NCBI GenBank assembly: GCA_949775045.1
Contig: OX459104.1
Location: 7,295,427 to 7,359,426 of the forward strand
DNA length: 64,000 nt
Source: Metridium senile
Taxonomy: Eukaryota > Cnidaria > Anthozoa > Actiniaria > Metridiidae
Reading direction: 5' to 3'
Below the pieces are notes generated by a model. That model made no database searches. It was given only the letters and a program-made list of their open reading frames with translations, and had not been told where the DNA came from. The position numbers and the translations under genes are program-made. Position 1 is the first letter of the stretch. Every line of letters starts with the position of its first letter. Below are positions 35,506-47,500 of the stretch, piece by piece.

Positions 35506-37787
35506 AATTTCTATCGCGCTCTACTCGTAACGTGTTTGGGATAAAATATTTGGTTACTTTAACTTACTTTTAGTGAATATTTATTAATTTTCATTTTTCA
35601 TTGTCCCTGATTTTACATTTCTAGGTTCATTTGTGTGGAATTCTTATTATTGTTGACATTTTTAATTCGGTAAAGAACGTTCGTGGATTCGTCGTTGTTC
35701 GGAAAAATGTATCAAATTCCAACAATCCAATAAGAAAAGACACAAATACTTTTGATTCGTGTCACTCAAAACATTAACTGCGACGCAAACCAAATGTTTC
35801 TGATATTTAAAAAAAAGCGCATTTGGCGGGATTCCTGTTGCGCGCGAGTTAGGACCCAGTCCCTCGCAAGTCTAAATGGCAAGAAGCATGCGTTTGTTTT
35901 GGTGCTTAGGATCCTTTCACGCTGAATGAAATAATTTTATGCTGGTATGTGTGCCGAGTTGTATGCAAAATATTAAACGTAGAGGTAGTGAGTGTGAGTG
36001 ATTCTCCCCGATTAGCAGGGCGCACTGCGTCCAACTACAAGATTGAAACGTTAAAAAAGTTATTACTTTTTTCCGTAAAAACAATTAAAATTCTTTCTGT
36101 CTTGGAATGACCTATTGCCTTGGCCAACCTTTCCGATAAATTAAGGTGTATGCCTATGATTATAAAAAGTTTTGTTATTATTCAAGATATGTGAATATTT
36201 CAAAAGCGACAACGAGGACTGGAGATATTTCAAGTCCGTGTAATAACACAGGTAGCCCAAGCTCACTGTTAGTGCTGATTTAATTACTAAATGATATACG
36301 GGTACTTTTGAGCCTTTGGTTTTTTTTGCCTTTAGATTTAATAAAATTCAATATATTTAAGGCTGGGAGAAAGTAGTTAAGCCTAAACGAAATCGACAGA
36401 ATTTATGTCAGGGGATTAATGAGATCAACACGAAAATACTGTACTATAGTTTTTATTGAATTTATCTATTTAGTTATTAATGGAAACCTTTCATTCATTC
36501 ACTTTTTTTTCTTACTCACGCCTCTACCCTTTATTGTTATTTGTTATAGCGAGTAAACTAATATATAGGCTGCGTCGGTGTTTAATATAAAGTATAGGTC
36601 ATATCATGAAATTCGTAACACTGTAAAAAATGTTGACTTAACTTTAAATTTATGAAGTTTCGCGCTTTAGCCCTTCATCGGAGTGAAAGATTTAGACTAA
36701 AAGCCCGAAGAAAGAAATGGCTTCAACATTAGCTTCAACATCCGTTCGATTTTGTTGAATGGCAATGTTGATGCCGTTTGCCACCCGGCCCATTTCAACA
36801 TTGTTGAAACATTTTACCACCTTTTAGCACGTCGTTCAACAACCATTCTACAGTGTTCAACAAAATTGAACCAATGTCGAAGCAAATGTTGAAGAGATAC
36901 TGAGCATAAATATTAAGCGGGAAAAGTGATGAGCCAATCAAAAATAGATAGAAAATGTAGGAGGAGTTAAAGAACAATGGATTAATTGAAAGTGAACCGT
37001 TCATTCATACCGAAATCTTGCTGTGTACCTACAGTTATTGTTAGTTCCAGTAAATTTTACAAGGAGATATATAGAGGATATTACATGGGCGCACGGAGAT
37101 ATGAATTCTATCTTCGAGTGTTGATAAGATATCCCACGAGTGAGCGAGAAGATAACATTCAAATCTCCAAGCGCACATGTAATGTTTTGTTTATTATATA
37201 ACAGATTGAAGAATTTTTTTTTTTTTGAAAGTTGATTGGTTGAGAGTGATATCACACATGTGCGATATCAATGTTATCTTCATGACTAGGATAGGCTTTT
37301 TATCTAGTTGATATCACTCGGTATACCACTATATGTTATATAATAAAAACTCTTAGCCGGTCAAAAGGCTTGCTTCTTATAAAGCCAGAGAGGGCGTTCT
37401 GTACCCCTCCCATTACAATCTACCTCATTTACATAATCACAAAAAATGATTGTATACCGTTTTCATGGAACCGTATCGGCGGCCATCTTGGATGGAATGT
37501 ACAAAGTCACTCTTTATTGACTATATATTTTCCTCACAAAAAAAAAAACACTTTCTAACCTTAAAAAGATGCAAATTAAATACCCAAAGCAAAGGGCATT
37601 CTTCATGTGGGAAGAATTAGGGTACATACTTACAAACTTAGTCGAAATTATAGTTTTTTTGGTGATATTTGTTTTGCTTATTCTACGTTCTCGTATGCAT
37701 CGCTCTTCTCTATTTACAAGCTAGTCGTTCGTTCCTCTGTTTTAATACTTTATTTTAATCGTATTAATGTTATTTTTCTTTCTTCAG
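35506..37787. other. Shared upstream (divergent) region, unit 1
   Basis: This lies between the peptidase-like ATG and the orphan neighbour exon. It contains a SINE-like fragment (about 35935-36040, 'ggtagtgagtgtgagtg' and 'attagcagggcgcactgcg'), an R1 repeat (about 36545-36660) and a block with several TTCAACAATGTTGAA-like palindromes (36720-36960). Unit 1 has about 560 bases (36050-36620) and about 290 bases (37075-37365) that are absent or replaced in unit 2. Any bidirectional promoter should lie in the parts common to both units. Confidence 0.5.
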
Positions 37788-37810
37788 ATGTTTGGCAAGG
37801 GTACTTGGGG
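37788..37810 (+). pseudogene. Orphan truncated first exon of the plus-strand neighbour
   Basis: An acceptor-like 'tttctttcttcag' is followed by ATGTTTGGCAAGGGTACTTG and GGG, matching the exon at 50868-50889. The sequence then becomes 'atataatg' where the intact copy has the donor 'gtaagt'. The duplication breakpoint therefore falls at this exon's 3' edge and removes its splice donor. Confidence 0.85.
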
Positions 37811-37888
37811 ATATAATGTTACGTGAAAATTCTTTTAGTGTCAATTTCGTTTTGGTCGACAATGTTGATGGCATTCAATGTATACAAG

Positions 37889-38063
37889 TACTTGCAAGAA
37901 CGTTGTCATCCGAAAAAAGAACATTTGTATTTAGTGTTTCAGGAATAAATTAAAAGTACAAAAGATGATCACTGAAGCTGAACTCTTTCTTTCGTACTTT
38001 TAATTTATTCGTAGCACACTAAATACAAATGTTCTTTTTTCGGATGACAACGTTCTTGCAAGT
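37889..38063. repeat. Hairpin at the duplication junction
   Basis: 'acttgcaagaacgttgtcat' and the following 50 bases return as a near-perfect reverse complement at 37994-38063 with a loop of about 33 bases. The left-flank sequence of unit 1 (24496-24522, 'acaatgtcaatggcattgaa') appears just before it as 'acaatgttgatggcattcaa' (37859-37878). The hairpin is therefore inserted a little inside the start of unit 2. Confidence 0.8.
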
Positions 38064-38555
38064 AGGTGTATAGAGAAAACTACCTTTATTGCACCATTTG
38101 CAGGAACAGAAATCCAACACTGTATGTTTAAGATATAGAAGAAACTTTATTGTACAGTTTATATCAGGTATAAAGAAAAACATTTTGGTACAGTTTATAT
38201 CAGATATAGTAAAAACTTTATTGTATAGTTTATAGAAGAAATAGAAAAACAACTATATTAATTGCACTGTTTATATAAGATATAAAAAGAAACTTCACTT
38301 GTACAGTTTATATTAGGTATAGAAAAAAACGTCATTGTACAGTTTATGTCAGATATAGTAAAAGCTTTATATTGCACAGTTCATATATAAGAAATAGAAA
38401 AAACGTTACCTGTACAGTTTATATAAAATATATAGATAAAACTGTAATTCACTGTTTATATAAGAAAGAGAAAGGTACTTTTTTGTACGGTTTGTAAGTA
38501 TAGGATATGGAAAGTAATATTATTTCACAGTTCATAAAAGACGTTTAAACCCTTC

Positions 38556-41500
38556 TTAGTGTTCCAGTTGGTATAATATAGTAGTAACGTTGTACGATTT
38601 CGGTACTTGGTTTCCAGTAAAGACTACAGGACGTCCTTTGTTTACCCTTCCATCATAATAGATCCATGTCAATCTGTACTTGACGATGCAAACATAATGT
38701 CGGTCTTTCTTGCTATAAAAAGTTATAGCCTTTAACGAATACCTGCAATAACGGGGAAAATACAGTTAATGATTATTTGTTTTTAAATGACTTCGTACTT
38801 TCCTCTATTATTTCTATATTTCCTGTCTCCTCTCTTCCTCCTATCACTTCCCATTTACCTCTTGATCCTTCTTCTTGAAATATTTCCCTTCTTCCCTTCT
38901 TCTATTCTTTTACTTCCATTACTCTATTGCTATACTCCTCAAGTCCTCCCTTTCTTCCTCCCTCCCTCCTTCCTCCCTCCTTTTCTTCCTTCCTCCTTCT
39001 TTCTTTTCTTTCTTTCTTTCTTTCTTTCTTTCTTTTGTTCCTTCCTCACTTCCTCCCTCTTTTACTCCCATTCTCCTTCCATTCTGCCCTTTGTTTCTTT
39101 TTCAATCCCTTCTTTCCTGTTCCTTGCCTTTTTCTTTTCTTTCACCCTTCCTTCATTTCTTCCTTCCTTCCACGCTTCTTACCTTCCTTATAGCTTGCTT
39201 CCTTACTTCCATACTCATTAACGCCATTACCCCTCCCCCTCCCAGTCATTCCTCCATTCCTTTGTCTTCTTTTATCAAACCAGACTTGCAATCACAGACT
39301 TAAATCTCAGAATTCACATATAAATGTATACCTATAAACTACTCACATTTTGCCCAACACATTAATCTTCTTAGGAAGATTGTTAGGGTTTACGTTGACT
39401 CCCATTAATGACATAACCTCTACGTCGACAGGGATAAGAAGAGGGAACTTTGAGTTTCCATCAAAGGTTCGAGGATGCATCTCTCTGACTCCATCGCAGT
39501 ACTTAGCGTGAATGTTACTGAAACAAAGTAAAAGTTAATATGAATACACACTTAGCTATTAAAAATACGTTTTGAAGGCGATAGGTAATGGGCACATGCT
39601 TAAAATATGAAATTATAGGCATGCATGCACCTATTACAAATGGGTGCTATTCCATCCCAAGGGGATATATGCATACACTAAGCTATTAAAAATACATTTT
39701 GGAGGCGATAGGTAATGGGCACATGCTTAAAATATGAAATTATAGGCATGCACCTATTACAAGTGGTTGCCATCCCATCACAAGTGGATACACTGTTCTA
39801 AGAGAGAAAGAAAATGTGCGCAAACAGCTATATAAAAACGGTTTTCATCGCATCCAAATGTACCCAATGTGATAGATCATTACAGTAAAAAGAATAATAG
39901 GTATAAGTCTATATTGAACATTGTTTCATCAAATCCTAATGTGACAGCTCATTTCTAATTAGAACAGAATAATAGGTATACAACAATAATAATGGCGTCA
40001 AAACTTTGGTATCAAAAGACGATTAAACATGAATGCAAGATAGTTCAGGAGCTGATCTTACCTGCCATCCTGAGTGCATTGTGACAGGGAAGATTCTTGC
40101 AGCCACGAAACTATGCTATCCTTCAGTTGTATGTTTGGATCGCACCATCCCAAACACTGATTACATTCGATAATCCGTTTCTTATTGGGACAGCTTTTCG
40201 AGGTACATAATGACACTTGTTTATTTTTGAAGAGGACATCCATATGCTTTAGGAAATACAGATACTCATTGCCATCGAAGTCGGCACGTTTAAACTTGAC
40301 ATTAATAGAGTTTACATTCAAAAGCACTTTCTTGATGTCATTAAACTTTCCTTGTTGGTAAAGATTTTCGATGTCTTGAAGCAATTTGCAGTCAGGTTGG
40401 TTGATTCTGGCTCTAACAAGTTCGTTGTCCTGGTATAAGCTATGTAGGACAACAATCCATCCGTCTATAGGACACGTGTTAGTGAGAGCCACTGATCCAT
40501 GAGGAGCAATGTTAGCTGAACCACCCCATACAGGATAGTGATCCATGTTCCACGTTAGATTAACTGGTCCAGCGACAGGTTTACTTGGTGTTGTTGTGGA
40601 GATATGCATGTGATCGCCAGATTGTCTCACATTATTTTTTTCTGTACTCCGTTGCAAGTACTTGACCTCATGAGAAGGTATTTTCTTATTTCGCTTACTA
40701 TTTTCTCCCTTTGTATGTTCTACGCCCTTCACCTTGGGTGATAATGCTTGAGATGTCGACGATTGTTCTTCGTAGGGGCTAGATGGTTTCAAAGCCTTTT
40801 TCTCGGTAACCAAAGGCAAGTTTCTTTGTTGCTTCTTTACAGGATTTAGAGGTTTTGTTTGTATGTTAGGTTTCAGATGCTGTTCATGAGAGAGAGACGG
40901 AAAATTATCTTCGTTAAACATCTGGCTCTTAGGCTGCTTTATTTGTAGCTGGTCCTTCTGAGAAAGTGCTATTCCTCTCATCACTTTTTGATCTTTTGAA
41001 TGCGCACTACTTAATGGTGGGAAATCGTTTACAGTGAATATGGCGTTCTGGCTATTTGCCTGCTGGAAGCTGTGCTTGTCTTTTGGTATAGATGAAAATG
41101 AATTTAGTTGAGTACTGAGAGGAGGGAAATCATGGACACTCAACTCAGGCTCCTGGTTTATTGGTATAAAGGGTTGGTCTTTCAGTGCAGTCGAAAACAT
41201 CTTCGATGATTTTGCACTTGGTTGTTGTATATTACTTAGTGAAGAGAAGTTGTCCACTTCTAACTTAGTGTCCTGATTTCCAGGCTTGTTTTTCATGACA
41301 GTCGAGGACTTCTTTGTTGTTGGTTTGGCAGTCGATCGACTTAGTGGAGGGAAGTTGTCTACCTTTGATTTAGTGTCCAGATTGGCCGGTTGAAAGGGCT
41401 GGTCTTTCAGGGCAGATGAGGACTTCTTTGTTGTTGGTTTGGCAGTCGATCGACTTAGTGGAGGGAAGTTGTCTACCTTTGATTTAGTGTCCTGATTGGC

Positions 41501-44500
41501 CGGTTGAAAGGGCTGGTCTTTCAGGGCAGATGAGGACTTCTTTGTTGTTGGTTTTGCAGCTGTTGATCGCTGTTGAATTAGTGGATGGAAGTTGTCTGCC
41601 TTTGACTTATTATTCTGATTGGCCGGTTGAGATGGCTTGTCTTTCAGGGCAGATGAGGACTTCTTTGTTGTTGGTTTGGCAGTCGATCGACTTAGTGGAG
41701 GGAAGCTGTCTACCTTTGATTTAGTGTTCTGATTGGTTGGTTGACAGGGCTGGTCTCTCTGCGCAGAGGAGGACTTCTTTGTTGTCGGTTTGGCAGTCGA
41801 TCGACTTAGTGGAGGGAAGTTGTCTACCTTTGATTTAGTGTTCTGATTGGCTGGTTGACAGAGCTGGTTTCTCTGCGCAGATGAGGACTTCTTTGTTGTT
41901 GGTTTGGCAGTCGATCGACTTAGTGGAGGGAAGCTGTCTACCTTTGATTTAGTGTTCTGATTGGCTGGTTGACAGGGCTGGTCTCTCTGCGCAGAGGAGG
42001 ACTTCTTTGTTGTCGGTTTGGCAGTCGGTCGACTTAGTGGAGGGAAGTTGTCTACCTTTGATTTAGTGTCCAGATTGGCCGGTTGAAAGGGCTGGTCTTT
42101 CAGGGCAGATGAGGACGTTTTTGTTGTTAGTTTTGCAGTTGATCGAGTTAGTTGAGGGAAATTGTCTACTTTTAACTTAGTGTCCTGATTGTCTGAAGCG
42201 CAGTGCTGGTGTTTCAGTTCAGATGAGGAAGTTTTTTGTGTTGGTTTGGTAGAGAACGTTTTCGGTGGTTGAAAAGTTGGTAAATCACAGCCTAGTGGAG
42301 GGAAATCATCCAATTTTAACTTGTTATCCTGGTTTCTAAGTACAAAGTTTCTAAGTTCTTTCAGTACCGTCGATGAGATCTTAGGTGGTTTTGATGTTTG
42401 TACTTGACGATTTTCTGGTGGGTTGCTATTGTTACTTAACTTTCTATCCTTGTTCTTCTTTACACAGGGTTGTGCGTTCTGAACATTCATTTGTGCATTC
42501 GATGATTTGACATTGGTAGGTGTCTTCGTTATATCGATGGAATTTGTCGAAGAAGAGGATACAACATTACTCTTCACTGATAACATTTCAGTATTACTAT
42601 CCTTCCTGTCTTTCTCACTGATATGTTTTTCATGTTCTCTCTTCTTTTTCTGCCGTTTTGACTTATCATGTTTTCTACGTCGCTGAGGATTCTTGTTTTT
42701 TAAAGACTCCACAACGGTTGACTCAAACACGGCGTCTTTTTCAAATAGCTGCACAATAATGGTGCTCGTATTTTTGTTGATCATTGAAGGGCCGTTAATA
42801 AATTGCTGCTGTAAGCTGGGTCTTTCATCGTTGTTCACGTGCACTAAGGCAGTGCCTTTATCCGATGCCTGTTCTACATTGGAGCTATCTACTATGTTAA
42901 CAAATGCAGCATCGTTTTGTGATGCTTGTTCTAATTTTGATCTCTCTTCGCTGTTGACCAAGTCAGCGTCTTTGTCAGATGTCTTTTCTACAATAGAGAT
43001 CTTCTCGCTGTTGGCCAAGTCAGCGTCTTTGTCAGATAGCTTTTCTACAATAGAGATCTTCTCGCTGTTGACCAAACCAGCGTCTTTGTCAGATGGCTTT
43101 TCTACAATAGAGATCTTCTCGCTGTTGACCAAGTCAGCGACTTTGTCAGATGGCTTTTCTACAATAGAGAACTTCTCGCTGTTGACCAAGTCAGCGTTTT
43201 TGTCAGATGGCTTTTCTACAATAGAGATCTTCTCGCTGTTAACCAAGTCAGCGTCTTTGTCAGATGGCTTTTCTACAATAGAGATCTTCTCGCTGTTAAC
43301 CAAGTCAGCGTCTTTGTCAGATGGCTTTTCTACAATAGAGATCTTCTCGCTGTTAACCAAGTCAGCGTCTTTGTCAGATGGCTTTTCTACAATAGAGATC
43401 TTCTCGCTGTTAACCAAGTCAGCGTCTTTGTCAGATGGCTTTTCTACAATAGAGATCTTCTCGCTGTTGACCAATTCAGCGTCTTTTTTAGATGGCTTTG
43501 CTACAATAGAGATCTTTTCGCTGTTCACCAAGTCAGCGTGTTTATCAGATGGTTGTATTACATTGGAGATCTTCTCGCTGTTGACCAAGTCAGCGTCTTT
43601 GTCAGATGGCTTTTCTACAATAGAGATCTTCTCGCTGTTGACATTGGAGGTCTCATCGCTGTCAACCAATGCTGTATCTATATCAGATTGCTGCTCTACA
43701 CAAAATCTCTCATTGAGGTTGAGCAATACATTGTCTTTATCAGATTGCTGCTCCAGTGTGTTGATCTTAGTAACCGTTTTAGAAGAACTTGACTGTTCTT
43801 TCTTGTCATCTTCTTTATTCGCGTTTTTAGGAAGATGAACTGTCTTCTCTAAAGACTTTTTAGGTGTGTGGTTTGCCTCTTCAGCCTCACATTGGTGCTC
43901 TAAAGAAAACAGCGCGTTTTATGTAAAGCACAAACTATAGCTTATTATTGTAACATATGATATTGTAAAATGTATAAATAATAAGATGATTCAACATTTC
44001 TTGTTACTAAAAAAATACACAGAATTAAAAAATCAAAAATTATCGAGCAATTAGAACAGATTATTTTCTATATTCATAGTTCTTTCCTGTTACATCTAAT
44101 GTAAACTTCCATAAATAATGCCTTTCAACAAATTGCCGAGTCCACTGATAGCTCTCCAAACACGTCTATTTTCCTGCGTTTTCAATTTTTAAAATAGGCT
44201 ATTTATTACAACTTCAAGTATAGAATATAAATTATTAATAATAATAATAATAATAAATCTTTATTGGGTATCAAATAAAGCAGAGCTTTTTTTTACAATC
44301 TGGCCCATAAATTATTATTGTCACTCTACCTGTAAGAAAATTGATTTTCTTGTCATCTTCTTTAGAACATCTTTTACTTTTGAGGTTGTTGGTTGTTGAC
44401 TTCTTACATTTGTTAGGTCTGCTGTGTAGTGATAAAGTAAAAAAGGTTTGAATATTGCTGTTTTCTCCACAGGCAGCCCAACTATTCTATCTGAGGATTT

Positions 44501-47500
44501 TTTTGTAATGACAATAAAGTTATTTTTTAACGCGCGCCGAACGCCATATTGGAATAATTATGCGCGGTTGGGGTTCCTGTGGTGTATTTGTTTGAATGCT
44601 TCAATTTTTCGGTCGCGCGGAATCGCACGTACGACAAAAAAATCGAAGAAAGTGGTGTCTTGATACAAGGTCTGAAACTTGATGGCGTGGATGGATAGAT
44701 GTGCTTTCCAGCTTGCTAGGGCAGACACTGGTGAAAAACGCACTGCGCACGCTCGGAAGACGGTCGTGTTTACAATAAAACCATTGGAGATTTACCGGCG
44801 TTTGGTAAATCTTAAAAGTTAAGAAAGTTCGTGGAAAGTTAGTGCTTATATTTCCCTAACACATTACATTAGTTGTTTTCTTTCCCTTGTCAAATAATAC
44901 AAGAGAAATTCGCTTAATATATAACCACACGAAAACACGGAACCCTTCGTAAAATCTTCAGTTAGTCTTGTGTTTTGCTTACGCATGCGCCGTGCGTTTT
45001 TCACCCGTGTCGCTAGGGCACGGAAATCTCACGGAAATTCAACGACGAGCACCGAAAGTTCGCCGTGAAGCAATCGACTGACTCGCCGAAACACAATTGT
45101 TGTTAAAACTTTTCTTTCAAAACAAAAAAATGTGGTTTTTCTCATAGGGATTTACACTGAGTACACTGAGTACACTGTGTACATAACCAACAAGAACAAA
45201 CAGATCAGTATGTGAAATTTATTTCCATGTTTATTTGAAATATAACTTTAGTTTATTTGACAGTGTGAAGAGATTTTCATTCAAAGTGTATTTATAGAAT
45301 CCGTAAATGTTGTGTTTTAGCTATGTTTTTCGGCAGTATAGCATATAAAATACAATTGTAAACGCTTCACACTTTCAAAACATGTTTTCTAGTCTTAGTG
45401 TTCGAACCGCTATAACTAAGTAAGTGTTCACAAAATAAAGTTGAGCCGTTTTCAAGCGTGGAAAACTTCGCAAAGCGGCCATCACAAATTCACTGTTTAG
45501 CTCGGCTGTAAGTTGGTTTGTACAAGACAATATCAGTCGTTTTGACATAAAAACTTCAACTCCAATCATTACCTGCACATACCAGAACTACTAGAAAAAC
45601 TTTCTCCAGGTTTTCGTAATAGTGAAGAGCATCGATGACTTCAAAAGCATGTACAAGTGCTCACTTGAATCAGGTGTTTTGAGTGTTAAGCTAAACTCAT
45701 TGTAGCTAGCAGCAAATGTAGTGCAAATCACGATCTTTTCGACTCTCCCTTCGCCAGCCCATGATTTCCACAATAAAATACATTCTCTTGTATTCTAGTT
45801 TTCAATTTAAAGTCATTTTAACAATCCATAAGCTAAATGCAAGAAAGTAATCGCCAACTTTTTCGGTGAATGTGGTATTTCACAACACCGCGGCTCGATC
45901 GATATTTTCACGATTGCTCCACGATTGTAAAATCCGACTGTTTACCGAAAACTCTACCCTAGCAAACTGGAAAGAACCTCGACTCTATGCTGCCTTTTTT
46001 TAAAAAATTATTTGAACCCATTTGCTGATTTGCCACCCGCGCGTTCAATGATCCTAACAAAAGATATTTATTCCAATATGGCGCTCGGCGCGTCGCTCGG
46101 CGCGCGGTTAAAAAATCCTCAGATAGAATAGTTGGGCTGCCTGTGGTTTCTCGTTTCGGATAAAATTTAAGAGATCTCTCAGCTTGAAATTTAGCCTTTA
46201 GAAATATCATTTTAAATTTTAAATTTAAAAACAATGTTTAATTACATAACAAGTTTTTAATAACAAGTTATTAAAAATAATTTTTCGCTGGTTTTAGAAG
46301 TCGCCTAGTATGTTTTATAAACAAGCGATTCTCGGAGTTTGATTGGTTAAAGTTTGACAGGTAAGCCAATTTGATGCTACTTGCAGAAATTGTAGAGCCG
46401 CTTTTCATCAAGACATTTTGTGTAAAAGGTTATCTCTATCTAAAGCGCTGCAAATCGCTTATTTTTTATTCTATTATCTTTTCTTTTGATGATTCTACCC
46501 TATGAGAACCATTTGAAATATGTTTTCATACTGTAAGAGAGAAGAAAAAGTCAAGAAAATGTATCGACGAAAAAGAACAAGCAAGCATGGACGACCACGA
46601 TCAACTTTATTTTACATTGCATAATTGGACAAAAACTCGCTGTTTTCCATACTCTTCGATCAAAATTAGTTGTTTTGGTGTGTCAAAAAATTATCCTGGT
46701 TTGGTATGTAACTATCCTCCAAATATTTTGGTGGCAAAACGATGATAAAATTTCTGTGTTGTATTTGGTGTCTTTGTAAGGTTAGTAGAGACCAGGAGCC
46801 CATGTAGAGACTAAATTTATTATAGTCAAACTGTCAAAAAACATTTTTGTCCATCGACACTAAAGACATTCGTAAAAGTTGATAAAATGAAAATTGAAGA
46901 AAACATATCTGCAAAGCATTGTTTCTCTTGTTTCTCGATCAAGGTTGTTCAAGGTTCTATCTGTGCAAGTGCAGCGTGTTCGACTACATCGATTATTAGG
47001 GAACTTTAGATTTGACAACGAGTACGAGATTGAGTACAAGGACAAGTTTTGAAATTGGCCTTCTGTAGGCTGTTGATGATGAATTGTAGTCCTGTGTATA
47101 GATTGAGACACCAAATGAACAAAGACCTATTTCGTTTTAGACTTAAAGATAATCAATTATGTTCTTTTTGTTTAAAAGACGCTGAAACTATCGATCATAT
47201 TTTTGTTAAATGTGAATTTTCTAGTAATCTTTATAGTGAAATTTCGTCTTGGTTAAATACTCATAAAATTAATTTACCCCCTCTTAATCTAACCTCGATT
47301 GTAGTAGGGCCCTGTTTATGTTTTAATTTTTCGCTGCTTATCAATTTTATTTTGCTTGCTTATAAATCTTATATTTATAGAGCAAGAACAAAGGGTTGTT
47401 TTTTGAGTCTTAATGTTTTTAAAGTTTATTTAAGCTGTTACGTACAAATTGAATATAATATTGCTTCAAAAAACAACACAATGCATAGCCATCTGACTAA

